Positions 24,501-32,109 of a stretch of 64,000 nt of DNA are shown in pieces. The notes under the pieces were generated by a model. It saw nothing but the letters and a program-made list of their open reading frames with translations, searched no databases and was not told the DNA's origin. The position numbers and the translations under genes were made by a program. The stretch covers positions 186,001 to 250,000 of the forward strand of contig SWDT01000127.1 in the NCBI GenBank assembly GCA_009193035.1. The letters are read 5' to 3'. This DNA comes from Halicephalobus mephisto (lineage: Eukaryota > Nematoda > Chromadorea > Rhabditida > Panagrolaimidae). Each line of letters begins with the position of its first letter. Within the stretch, counting starts at the first letter, position 1.

Positions 24501-27161
24501 ACGTTAAATTTCACAATTTCGGGTCTCGACCGGAAAGTTCTGAAAATTCCCTTTGAAGCTATTTCATAACAATAATCTTTTTTATTATGATTGTCGAAAT
24601 CCAGGTTCTGTGGTTTTCTCAAAAATTGACCAAATCCACTTGAAAACTCATCTCGATCCATCGGACGAAAGTTTTTCAAGAGACAAATATCAATTTCGAT
24701 GGAAATTTACTTGAAAATTCGCAATCGGAGATTGCAATTTGGTTCAATTTAAAATTGATTAATTTCCGATTGTGCTTTCATCAATTTGGAAAATTTAACT
24801 TAAAAATGAAAAATTAATTACAATGAGAATTGTGACTAACTTTTGGTTTTCTTGGATTGGATCATGGGTTTTCAATTCGGTAGGTAAAAAACTTAAATTA
24901 CTTAAATTTTTAAAAATAAGTTTAAATTTGTTTAATTTTCTAAATTAATTTTTATTTTTCCAGGTCCGTCCGACCCCCCAACCCTTGACTGCCTCTAAAA
25001 TGAGTTCTCCTGGCACAGAACCCCTGGCAAAGAGGCAGTCAGAATACGCCCAATTAGCTGAATCTAGTTCCGCTTACGATCCAGATGCTTCAATTGGATC
25101 ATTTCATTCTACGAATTCCACTCCAGGACAATGTGAAGACGACGATACTGTCAGTGTTGCTGGAACTGTCTTCAACGAACCTTGGGATTCTAGTGCTTGG
25201 GAAAGTTTACTAGAAATCGCAAAATACAGTGACGAAAGACCCAACATCAGAGCTGTTGCCAACAGCTTTTGTAAGTTTTGCTTTCATATATTCATATATT
25301 GACTTCAAATTAAATTTTTTCCAGACTTAAATTCGACAAACACTATTGAAGAAGAATCTTCTCCACCCCCATTGGACATAGATGATGTTGTCATATCTTG
25401 TGTTGAATCAGATTCTGATGATCCTTTGCCTTCTCCAGAAAGCGACGATGTACAAGTAGTTCAAGAACAAGTAGATGACCAAATGGAAGAATCCGTCGAT
25501 TCTTTACCTTCTTTGAAAACAGCTGAATCTAAGAAAAATTTATTTTCAATTGAAAACAACAGAGTTTGGGCAGAGATGAGTCAGCGGATTCCTTCTGAAC
25601 CTAGTTCCAAAGCAAGTACTTTCGATCCAAGGAAAGCCAGATCTAATTCAATGATGAATGTTGCTGCAAATTCGTTAACAAGAAGACGAATCCTGAGTCC
25701 TCAACAACACTGTTCTGTCAGCACTTCGCCTACGAGATTGAGATCCGTTTCTGCAAGACCTCCAATTGTTGATCCAGGGACCAGGATTCAGAATTACGTC
25801 GAAACTATCGCAAAAGACACAAATACCGTATTTGGAGCTACTTTGAGAAGATTCATCGAATGCACAATTGAAGCCGAAGAATGTGATCCTCATGTCGTCA
25901 TCCGAAATGTTAGACAATTCTTAAACGGAATCAAGAATTACCTTGTGAAACACGGCGAAGGGGAGCTCCATGCTATGATCGAAGTAGAAAGCGGAAATTT
26001 GGCTGCGAATGAATTCCTGAATATCGACGCTATTTTAGAAGCTGTTCTTCATAAGATCCTCCTCGTTCCAGTAAAGAACCATTTGTATCACTTGATGGTC
26101 AAAGAACATTCTCGAAACGGATCCCTTCAGTCTTTGAGTGGGAACTTACTCAAAGTGAGGTCAATGAAGCCGGAAGAACTCGGATTTCCTCCAGAAGTTC
26201 AGATGCCCGATTTGAAAGATATGGAAGCTATCAAGACTTACCTCAAGAGGATGCAGAGTCATTATTCCCCTTTGAAGAAATTAGAAAACCTCCTCAAAGC
26301 TCTGGCAGTAGTCATCTGTCAGAATAACAATTTTATCGACAACAATAATTCTCCGAAAAAGAACCTACTTTTGCAGAACGGAAGTCTTAGTGGAGTCTTA
26401 GGATCGAAGAAACTTCCTCCAGCAGACGAACTCATCAGATGGCTTGTCTATATTCTCGCCAAAACTTCCACCATCAACTGTGAAGTGGAAGCATGGTACA
26501 TGTGGGAGCTGATTCCCCAGCAGTTGCTGACTACTGGGGATGCTGCGTACTACTTAACCACCTTGTTCTCTGCTGTTCATGTTTTGAAGAATCCAGAATC
26601 CATCCAGAGGTTGAAACGAGGAGGAATGCCGTTGGATTACGACTTCAGGAGATCTGAAAAAGTCGCCGATGCTTTTGTTTCTGTAGCAATTCCAGACGAA
26701 CAAGCAGGATCCATCGAATACCATACATTCCCAGCTGTTCCTCAAATGAATGCATCAAAGCTCTGCAGAGTCATCGCTCACCAGTTCGCCATCACCAATC
26801 CAGAAGATTATGGACTGTAGGTTTTCATATAGAAACTGCCCATAGTAATGATAATGGTAATTTCAGCTACATTCTCTTCGATGGGTTTGAAACATGTCTT
26901 CTTGCTAATGAATGTCCAGATTCCATCAGAGATCAGCTTCTTCAAGCAGGGAAACCTCACTTGTTCGCCTACAAACGACATGAAGCAAAAATCGCTTGGC
27001 CTAAAAATGTGATTTCGTCATCTTCTCAGTCCTCGTCGAATCCATCTCCCAAATCCAGTCCCGAAACACAAGCGGCATTTCAGTTAAGACCCGCTCACGC
27101 TGTTCAACCATCTCCCATCCACAAAAGAAGACAATTTCCAGTGGCTTCGAAGATCGTCTAA
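576..27161 (+). CDS. rin-1: RIN-family Rab5 guanine nucleotide exchange factor (SH2-VPS9-RA), rin-1-like
   Basis: Twelve exons: 576-1195, 6227-6441, 9335-9480, 9932-10607, 12533-12799, 13395-13724, 13771-13999, 15455-15874, 22347-22524, 24964-25270, 25325-26816, 26867-27161. All phases agree and the joined frame is 1724 codons plus TAA. Order: acidic N-terminus with an 11-residue repeat; proline- and serine-rich linkers; SH2 domain (about 427-535, CFIVRAS holding the phosphotyrosine-binding Arg); long disordered middle; VPS9 domain (about 1293-1555); RA domain (about 1570-1690). This order is that of animal RIN proteins, which activate Rab5 on endosomes and bind Ras and tyrosine-phosphorylated receptors. 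Several donors are weak (AAAG|GTTGGT twice, AAG|GTTCGT). The first exon may be internal or an alternative start: its ATG follows TTTTTAAG, compatible with trans-splicing. Identity is secure; the 5' end and small skipped exons are not. Confidence 0.88.
825..1121 (+). repeat. 33-bp coding tandem repeat (11 residues, 9 units) in the RIN N-terminus
   Basis: Units start at 825, 858, 891, 924, 957, 990, 1023, 1056 and 1089, exactly 33 bp apart, so the reading frame is kept. The consensus peptide is ESTYEDTVAMG. DTV is invariant apart from one unit with NTV. The second and third units are identical over their 33 bases and the first differs only slightly; later units diverge (AMA, PIE, AID, TME, VIK). 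This suggests recent expansion at the 5' end. Confidence 0.95.
2261..2435 (+). repeat. Interspersed LTR-like repeat, copy 1
   Basis: Starts TGTTAGAACAGAAAAG and continues with the shared block GTAAACTAAAAAGAGAGG, then an ATATCAGGGAA block and an ATACTGTAGG block. Copy 2 (2709, same strand) and copy 3 (34826, opposite strand) share these blocks in the same order. A TG start and a roughly 170-bp or longer length suggest a solo LTR or another mobile-element end; no coding part is seen nearby. Confidence 0.55.
2709..2885 (+). repeat. Interspersed LTR-like repeat, copy 2
   Basis: Same block order as copy 1 (TGTTAAGACAGAAAAG, GAATATCAGGGAA, AATACTGTAGGACA, then GTTGAGTAAA). It is 448 bp downstream of copy 1 in direct orientation. 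The 270 bases between them are less AT-rich and unrelated to the flanking intron, as expected of a decayed internal segment, but code for nothing visible. Confidence 0.55.
2900..3930 (+). repeat. Degenerate tandem repeat field in the first RIN intron
   Basis: Phrases such as AATAACTATTTTTGAC, CTAATAAGATTCAAATAG and TTAGTTAAAATCCTAA recur. The best-preserved stretch (3240-3480) repeats at about 112 bp. The outer parts keep the same words with more changes. Confidence 0.6.
4300..4960 (+). repeat. AT-only repeat array
   Basis: Built from AAATTAATATTTATTTAATTTTTA-like words. One block of about 130 bp (4480-4600) recurs almost unchanged at 4680-4800. No coding signal. Confidence 0.6.
5640..6215 (+). 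repeat. AT-only repeat array ahead of RIN exon 2
   Basis: The words TTTTTTAAATAAGAAATTCG and AATAAATTTACTTTAATAAA alternate about seven times with a period of 50-60 bp. The array ends about 10 bases before the splice acceptor at 6226. Confidence 0.65.
6790..7130 (+). repeat. Tandem repeat, about 120-bp units
   Basis: Three units each carry TATTTTCGCTGTAAGAAAAT, GGTCTTGTCACGAAAATATT and CTCCAGAACATCTT in the same order, with increasing decay toward 7300. Confidence 0.65.
8100..8590 (+). repeat. Tandem repeat whose units contain a splice-acceptor-like site
   Basis: Units of about 60-65 bp, some doubled to 110-120, repeat TTTTTCTCTCACCACGAAAA, TTTTTAATTATTCCAG and TTGAGACTACAGTAATT. The block TTATTCCAG recurs at about 8213, 8276, 8391 and 8456 and resembles a nematode 3' splice site. 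Confidence 0.7.
9500..9931 (+). repeat. 46-bp tandem repeat ending at the real splice acceptor of the SH2 exon
   Basis: About nine units of 46-47 bp (starts near 9506, 9552, 9599, 9645, 9691 and onward) contain TTTTCGCTTCAG followed by GACCAAATTTATTC. The last unit reads TACTATTTTCAG and is the acceptor used before AGACCCCTACCC at 9932. The whole intron (9481-9931) is this array. Confidence 0.8.
10229..10560 (+). other. SH2 domain of the RIN-like protein
   Basis: The segment carries WYLPHLGR at its start, the FLVR-type core CFIVRAS with the phosphotyrosine-binding Arg, then SIKLPLG, HYLIEKHG and a closing FRSLPMLIEHYC. All lie in one exon (9932-10607). The order and spacing fit RIN-type SH2 domains, which read tyrosine phosphorylation signals. 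Confidence 0.85.
10608..12532 (+). other. Intron after the SH2 exon (1.9 kb)
   Basis: Donor CAAG|GTAGGG, acceptor TTGTTTTCCAG. AT-rich. A short less AT-rich block at 10920-11100 shows no open frame. 11600-11880 is unique sequence without coding signal, and 12030-12375 is a tandem repeat. Confidence 0.5.
12030..12375 (+). repeat. Tandem repeat of GAACTTTGATGATTATCTTT
   Basis: Irregular units of about 23-33 bp: GAACTTTGATGATTATCTTT alternating with GAAATTGAAC, GACTTCGAAC or GATATTCAAC. It runs to within 160 bases of the next exon. Confidence 0.75.
13010..13370 (+). repeat. Interspersed repeat, copy in a RIN intron
   Basis: The block from ATTACCGTAACTCGGTGAAA through GGAACAGAACGCCAAAG to AACATGATCGAAAATTTG is nearly identical to 33335-33815 in the acetyltransferase gene, where the middle part is duplicated. 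Same orientation in both genes. Confidence 0.75.
14000..15454 (+). other. RIN intron (1.45 kb)
   Basis: Donor AAAAG|GTGGTT, acceptor TTTTTTTCAG. 14230-14700 repeats short words such as TTCTAGAATT and AATTTCTGAAG. 14740-15150 has higher GC and an open frame on the + strand, but no usable splice sites in phase. 15193-15290 is a small inverted repeat. Confidence 0.5.
15193..15290. repeat. Small inverted repeat with AATCGGTAT ends
   Basis: The left end reads AAATCGGTATGGAAGT and the right end is its near reverse complement (CTATACCGATTT). Inside, CGGTATAGGAGTAGCCTATA repeats the left end. About 98 bp overall, rich in C in the middle; it may be a decayed miniature transposon. Confidence 0.45.
16130..16455 (+). 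repeat. Tandem repeat around TTTTGGTCCTGGCACGAAAA
   Basis: Six or seven units of about 45-65 bp, each a variant of AATTTTGGTCCTGGCACGAA. The same GGTC...CGAAAA phrase occurs scattered in other introns of this window. Confidence 0.7.
17890..18140 (+). repeat. Tandem repeat around CTCAAAGCGAAAATTATCTA
   Basis: Eight or nine units of about 30 bp, for example AAAACTCTCAAAGCGAAAAT, with small changes between units. Confidence 0.7.
19985..20275 (+). repeat. Direct duplication of about 115 bp
   Basis: The block from CTCATTTTTGTATTGATTTC to AAAATAAATAAAATTTTGC occurs at about 19986 and again at about 20156 in the same orientation. Between the copies is a short unique piece with CGCACAACTTCGCAGCG. 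Confidence 0.65.
20700..21010 (+). repeat. 61-bp tandem repeat
   Basis: Five units each contain TTTGTAAAAAAGTTTATTC, TTATTTTATATCATAATATT and AAAAATTTTTATTAAA, spaced by about 61 bp. Confidence 0.75.
21880..22085 (+). repeat. Diverged repeat of the TTGCnnGCAA family
   Basis: Contains CTAAAAATTGCGAACAAACT, then CGAGCTGCCTAAATGTTGCA and CGACTTGCCTAAAAATTACA, each followed by a GATTTCGAAAT-type phrase. It is the same word order as the 69-bp repeat at 42811-42990. Confidence 0.5.
22700..22990 (+). repeat. Tandem repeat of about 120 bp with TTCATATATGAA
   Basis: Three partial units carry GATTACGAAATAGTCATCGC, then AGTTCATATATGAATTTTAT. Related sequence lies at 24350-24560 and at 58840-59095 in the KCTD3-like gene, so the family is dispersed. 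Confidence 0.65.
23860..24175 (+). repeat. AT-rich tandem repeat
   Basis: Units built from AAATATATTTTTATTAAATT and AAAGTAAATCCTATCAAATT, about five times, with irregular length. Confidence 0.65.
25816..26600 (+). other. VPS9 (Rab5 exchange) domain with preceding RIN homology region
   Basis: The domain runs from about DTNTVFGATLRRFIEC to FSAVHVLKN in the largest exon. It carries the hallmarks of VPS9 domains: the ADELIRWLVYIL segment, with the acidic residue that contacts the Rab nucleotide site, and the GDAAYYLTTL segment with its conserved tyrosine. A short Asn-rich insertion (QNNNFIDNNNS) separates the helical bundle from the catalytic half. By family knowledge this is the Rab5 GDP/GTP exchange module. 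Confidence 0.88.
26650..27010 (+). other. Ras-association (RA) domain, split by a 50-bp intron
   Basis: It begins near SEKVADAFVSVAIPDEQ and runs through FAITNPEDYGL, then after the intron at 26817-26866 continues YILFDGFETCLL and ends near HLFAYKRHEAKIAW. The pattern (strand, helix with amino-acid turnover, NPEDYGLY, then a closing strand) is that of RA domains at the C-terminus of RIN proteins. The last 50 residues are a Ser/Pro-rich tail. Confidence 0.8.
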
Positions 27162-28534
27162 TCAGGGAAGTGTGCGGACTCGAGAACATTCCGGTGTTAT
27201 TAGAAAAACATTAGTTACTACCTAATTGCCTTCAGCAAAAGTTGAATTTGCCATTGTACAATGAAATCAAAATTATGTCTATAAAACGAACACAATTAGA
27301 TTTTGGTTGGGTTTCAGCAATATTCTTTCATATTGGGTTTTAATTAACATATCAAATCTGAAAAAGAATTTAAAAACTTGTGCGAAAAAGATACTTACAA
27401 ATTTCAGAAGGTAGTTGGATCATATATGGAGTAATTCAGGAAGGAAATACTGAAAGACCAAGCTTGCAGTATGAGTCTAAAAAATATTAATTTTCAAAAT
27501 AAAATTTACCTATTTTCTCGGGATTCTGAAGTTTCACTTATTGTCATCTTCATTAAGAATAACAGTCCTCTAGTTCAGTCGAATCTTCAACGGAAGATTC
27601 AGAATTTTCCACAGCATCAATAACGATCGATACTTGATTAGATGATCAGCTTCTGAATCAAGCACTTCACAAAACATCTTCTCGTGGTAAATACGAGGAA
27701 ATTCTAGTAAATCTCCAGTGAAAACAACATTTAATGAGGAGGAAAAGTAGCTTAAGAACGAAAAATTTAGGATGCAATCAATAGCATTGGAGTTCTCCTG
27801 AGTTTGCTTGAGTCTCGACGCGAAAAAACCTCCCCCTGCAAAGTATTAACAAAGTGAAACTTAGAATCCCAAAATTTGTAAATGAAAACTGAAACAACTT
27901 TTAAATAATTATAAATTTGTACAGAAGGATTCGCTAGGATGGTTTTCTGAATTCTGAATCACAAAATACAAAAAGTTGAATCCAAAACTATGTTTTTGAA
28001 GTGTTGACTTTGGATAGGGATGAGGTAACAGAGAATAAATTTATATATGTTACCTTGTTGGAGATTCCTTGAATGATTATTGCACTATTTCAGTCGGATT
28101 TGATATAAAAAATCACTAACGAATCTTTGATTTTAATTCCTGAGATGTCAGAAACATTTGAATCCTTGAAATCTAGAAAATTTCAATTACGATTTTTGAA
28201 TATATTTCGGGAAATTAATATTTTAGAAAGAATTACAATTTTAAAATTTCTAGAAAACCCAAATTAAGAATATTCGTCGAGTTAATTTTAAAATTTTCTT
28301 CTCAAGACCCACATTTCTCTAGGCCATTCCGAGGTTTAACTGGTTTGGAAATGTTCGTTTTTTACCAGTATTTCCATTTCTAGAGGAAATATAACTTCTT
28401 TAGGCCGAATTTACCATTTTTGATTACGTGTGATATCTCGCGCCTCCTAATTGACTCGCGGTTTCGTCTTTCCTAATTTTTTCAGTTTCCTTTTCTTTCG
28501 CGCCGTTTTCCCTCCAGCTTCGTTTCTGTAGTCG
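27162..28534. other. Intergenic region between the RIN gene and the membrane-protein cluster
   Basis: 1.4 kb. 27162-27530 is the probable 3' UTR and trailer of the RIN gene. 27553-27741 reads on the - strand like a broken coding fragment (see findings). 28060-28530 is the probable promoter and 5' leader of the next gene, with an acceptor-like CTAATTTTTTCAG near 28485 that may accept a spliced leader. Confidence 0.5.
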
Positions 28535-29764
28535 ATGATGAAGCTGTTCTTGTTGTTGGTTTTTTGCCTAATTTCGTGTTCTATCGGAGCTGATGAGGCT
28601 TTGACTACTGCGGTCGAGAATGCTGCAACTACGACTGAATCCGTTGATCCTAAAATTGGAAGCGAGGATGTGATTGCTGGTGAGCCGGATGTGCGTCCTG
28701 ATTCTGAGAACTTGGACAAGGAGAATACGATCATTGAACCTGTTCCTTCTGGAGACGAAGATGTTCCTGGTGAGGGTATTACGGTCACTATCGAACCTCT
28801 ATCTCAAGAAGAGTCCGACAGCAGTACAACTGAACTGCCTCCTCCTGCAGCCGTTACTCTTCAAGAACAGAACGGCACTACGGTCCTTATGCCTGTTTCC
28901 CGTTCTGACGATGATACAATAGTAAGTGCCCCAGACACAACTCCATTGCCCAATCTTGCCTTCCCTAACATCAACGAGTTTACTCCGAAGCCCGTTTCTC
29001 CAATCAAGCTCTTCCGTAACACCAGTTGGGGTGAGATTTCATTGAAAACTTTGAACAACCTCCTTCGTGGTGAGAATACTCTTGGAATTCCGGACGAAAC
29101 TAGCCAAGCCATCACTAAGTCCTATGCTGCTCGTTTGGTTGAAGCCGCAAATCGTGCTTTCGATGGTCGACAAGAAGAAGCTGACGAGAAATTCCTTCAG
29201 GTTTTGACGGCTTTGCAGAGAGATCTGGTTGAACATATGGCTGATGGAAAGTCATTCAACTTGACTCCTAAACAAGGTTCAATTATTAAGAAGTTTTATG
29301 ACGAAAAAACCCAAGCAATGAAGAATGAAACTCAGACTGAGTCCGACATGGATGTTCCAGGTATCACTGTTGAGGATCTTCTTCCAGAAAACTACGTTCC
29401 TCAGGAGAAAGTTCTCAATGAAACGATCAGTGGGAAAGAAGTGAACTTGTCTGAACTTCCCCCAGAAATCATCGAATCCATGACCAAGCACGCCGAAGAG
29501 ATTTTAAAGAAGACGAGCGTAAGTTTTAAATGCTAGAATATTTTAATTTCTGAATTTCAGCAGAAATTGATGGAAGAAAATCAACTCAATCTTGAACGAG
29601 CTGACGACGATGATGAGCCTCAACCAAGCAATAAGAGTATTGATGATATGGTTCTCGTGGGTATCTCCGTCGGATTCGCTCTCATTCTTTTGCTGATTGG
29701 AATTGGATGCTGTTGTTACCTCCGAAACCGCACTCGAAGCAAGAGAACCACCTTCAGAGTGTAA
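28535..29764 (+). CDS. Single-pass type I membrane protein of unknown function
   Basis: Two exons, 28535-29518 and 29561-29764, joined in phase 0 (donor GAGC|GTAAGT, acceptor GAATTTCAG, 42-bp intron) to give 395 residues. It starts with a clear signal peptide (MMKLFLLLVFCLISCS, cut near residue 19). Residues 20-160 are acidic and Thr/Ser/Pro-rich with little expected structure. Residues 160-260 look folded and helical (NTSWGEISLKTLNNLL, SYAARLVEAANRAF). NxS/T sites occur at NGT, NTS, NET and NLT. A single membrane helix (ISVGFALILLLIGIGCCCYL) precedes a short basic tail (RNRTRSKR). No named family is recognised. The acceptor is followed by a second CAG, so one Gln may be optional. It is the first gene of a tight same-strand cluster with RPB9 and LAMTOR2. 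Confidence 0.85.
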
Positions 29765-30006
29765 ATAGAAACACCAGCTAAGCAAATCAATGTAGTATGT
29801 AGATCTGTAATATTGTATTTTTTAATTTTGTAACTTGTATAATGAAGTTTGTGATTGAAAAAGGATTTTTGGGACACACGCGAAAATGGGGAGTTTTGGA
29901 AATTAGGTCCTGACGCGAAAGATGCACTGTTTTGAAAGGTTTTGTTGGTGAACATTTTTGATTTCGGAAGTTTATTTTTTGATTGTTTATCTTATTATTA
30001 GTAATC

Positions 30007-30555
30007 ATGAGTGAAAGCGGGGATGAGTACATGCAGACAGAAGAGTTTGATCCGAAGAAGAAGTTCACAGGGATCAAGTTTTGTCCTAATTGGTAAGTTT
30101 TAATTTTTCTAAAATTTTTATATAAAATTATTGAATTTTTAGTAACAATATGCTTTATCCTCGGGAAGACAAAGAACACAGACAATTGATGTATACTTGC
30201 CGGAATTGTGATCATAGTGAACTCGCAGACAGTCCATGTATCTATGTTAACAAGTTAATGCATGAAATTGAGTAAGTTTTTTTATAATTTTTATATAAAA
30301 AATTATTTCTCTCAGTGAATTGACTCAAATTGTTGCTGATGTCATTAATGATCCGACATTGCCGAAGACATTCGATCATATGTGTCCAAAATGTCAAGGA
30401 AAAGAAGCTGTGTTCTTCCAAGCTCAGAGTCGACGTGCTGAGGTTTGTTCATATATTAATTTCCTGATTTATTGACTACTATTTGATTCTAGGACGAAAT
30501 GAAGCTGTATTACGTCTGTACGAACAAGGACTGTGTCCACAGATGGACGGATTAA
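30007..30555 (+). CDS. rpb-9: DNA-directed RNA polymerase II subunit RPB9
   Basis: Four exons, 30007-30092, 30143-30271, 30316-30442 and 30493-30555, give 134 residues; introns are 44-50 bp and all phases agree. The N-terminal zinc ribbon has CPNC and, after LYPRED, TCRNC; the C-terminal ribbon has CPKC and CTNKDC closing with HRW. Between them lies SRRAEDE, matching the Q.RSADE motif shared by RPB9 and TFIIS-type ribbons. RPB9 sits at the jaw of RNA polymerase II and helps fidelity and transcript cleavage. Length is close to the usual 115-135. The ATG lies six bases after an acceptor-like ATTATTAG, 243 bp after the stop of the preceding gene, consistent with a downstream operon gene. Identification is secure. 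Confidence 0.96.
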
Positions 30556-30675
30556 TGTTGAATCTTGTTGTGTTTTTTATGAAGATCTCATTTGAAGTTT
30601 ATTCCTGTGTTGACGAGCTTTCTTGCTTTGAATACCTTTATTAACTGTATTATATATATGTTTACGAGTTTCAGG

Positions 30676-31074
30676 ATGTTGAAAACAAGAACAGCAGAAC
30701 AGTATTTAGAGCAGGCGATAACGTCTGGAATCCTCGGCGTTTTCTTGTTCAACAGTGATGGTGAGTTTAAAGTCAAATTTCCAAAGTTTAATAGTGTTTT
30801 AGGTCTTCCATTTGCGAGGACAGGGAAAATGGCCTCGAGTGCGACGGTTTATGGAGCTTTGATGATCAACATTTGGGACAGTTTCGAGCAACAAGGAATC
30901 AGAGAAGACTTGCAATCGGTGGTTTTACAGAACACTGAAGGAACTGTTATGGTTGTCAAAATCCATCAAATGCTCCTGGCTATTGTTGCAGATACATCTG
31001 TTACTCAGGGAATTCTTCGAGCAAAAGTAATGGCTTTAACGGCCCATTTAGTAGAACCTCTTGGAATGCTTTGA
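30676..31074 (+). CDS. lmtr-2: LAMTOR2 (p14), Ragulator roadblock-domain subunit
   Basis: Two exons, 30676-30760 and 30803-31074, joined in phase 1 to 118 residues, close to the usual 125. The protein opens MLKTRTAEQYLEQA and keeps the roadblock pattern (LFNSDGLPFA, ALMINIWDSFEQ, LQNTEGTVMVVKI, LLAIVADTSV, GILRAKVMALTAHLVEPL) of LAMTOR2. In animals LAMTOR2 pairs with LAMTOR3 in the Ragulator complex on late endosomes and lysosomes, anchoring Rag GTPases and MAPK and mTORC1 signalling. The ATG lies one base after TTTCAG and only 120 bp after the RPB9 stop, typical spacing for a trans-spliced downstream operon gene. A poly(A) signal follows at 31193. Confidence 0.95.
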   Translation: MLKTRTAEQYLEQAITSGILGVFLFNSDGEFKVKFPKFNSVLGLPFARTGKMASSATVYGALMINIWDSFEQQGIREDLQSVVLQNTEGTVMVVKIHQMLLAIVADTSVTQGILRAKVMALTAHLVEPLGML

Positions 31075-31192
31075 ACAGTAATTATTCCAAATCGTTAGCT
31101 TTCAACAGAATGTACAGTTATAAAGTTGAAAAATTGGTCAAAATTTTTACTTTTCGCACGAGACCTTGTTTTCCAGCTGTTCTATTGTCACA

Positions 31193-31198
31193 AATAAA
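31193..31198 (+). terminator. Poly(A) signal AATAAA after LAMTOR2
   Basis: AATAAA lies 119 bases after the LAMTOR2 stop in CACAAATAAAGTTTAAAT and is the first canonical signal downstream, so it probably ends the three-gene cluster. Confidence 0.6.
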
Positions 31199-32109
31199 GT
31201 TTAAATATTTTTCTGGCTTCCAACGGCGAATTTCAAAAGTCTAACTACTTCACGGAACCGTGATTTCCTTGCCAGTGCCGTCATGTCCTTTTTTCACTTA
31301 CGTAATCTTAGTTTGAAAGGATTTCAGATTCTTTAAAAAATCTCGAATCAATTTTAAGCCAAACTTGTTCGATATAAGCATTTTCGAAATTAAATTTTTA
31401 ATTATTTTTATTTAAATAAATTCTAAAAAATCACAATAATGGAAAATTATCGATAAATTTCTAAATTAATTGTTAAAAGTGATTTTTTTAATTATAAGTT
31501 AAAAAAGTAGTTTTTGGAATTTTTGAATTCCCGCACAGACGAGCGAAATAATGCAAAAGTGGAAAAAATGGCAAATCCGGCAATTTATTGCAATCAACTC
31601 GCTTTGCCGTCGCTCGCACGTTCTCCTTCGTTTACCTAAAAAATTCGAAACTTTCTAAAAAATCTTAAAAATTAAAAAAATTTTACTTTTATTTTTTACG
31701 GGAATATTTTCTCATCTGCAGTTTTATTAATTTTTTGAATTATTTTTAAATTTCAAAAATCCATGTTGAAATTTTTAAAAATCATAATTTTCCAGTTTTT
31801 TTATCAATTTTTTGTTGAGACAATTGTGCCTAAATTTTCCAGAAAATGACCGGAAAAATTTAATTTTAAAAAAGTTTAATATTTTCGTTGATTTCCTATG
31901 CAGATATTCCTTTAAGTTTCCATTTTTCTTTTTCCTAAAGTTTCCGGAATTCTTGCTAGTTGGGTAGTTTGCAAATCTACATCCTAAACTTGGTTGTCTG
32001 ACACGGAAGGAGCCATTATGAGTCCGGGACTCATGTCACGGTTCTAGTCGAAGGAAATGTTTCCTCTCTAGGCCGTCGTTGATGTATTCGTCTTGAGGTA
32101 GGATTATTC
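31199..32109. other. Intergenic region before the acetyltransferase gene
   Basis: AT-rich to about 31900, with a less AT-rich patch at 31535-31630 (CGCACAGACGAGCG, CCGTCGCTCGCACG). 31975-32100 is unique, GC-richer and contains the palindrome ATGAGTCCGGGACTCAT at 32018-32034. It probably holds the promoter. Confidence 0.45.
32018..32034. promoter_or_regulatory. Perfect 17-bp palindrome upstream of the acetyltransferase gene
   Basis: ATGAGTCC and GGACTCAT are exact reverse complements around one central base, 76 bases before the ATG. It could be a dimeric factor site with bZIP-like TGAGTC/GACTCA half-sites, or a leader hairpin. The role is inferred from position only. Confidence 0.3.

Larger units (their letters stand above)
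22525..24963 (+). other. RIN intron (2.4 kb)
   Basis: Donor AAG|GTTCGT, acceptor TTATTTTTCCAG. 22700-22990 repeats a block of about 120 bp, 23860-24175 is an AT-rich array (ATTTTTATTAAATTGTAATA), and 24350-24560 has a diverged copy of the 22.7-kb block. No gene seen. Confidence 0.5.
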
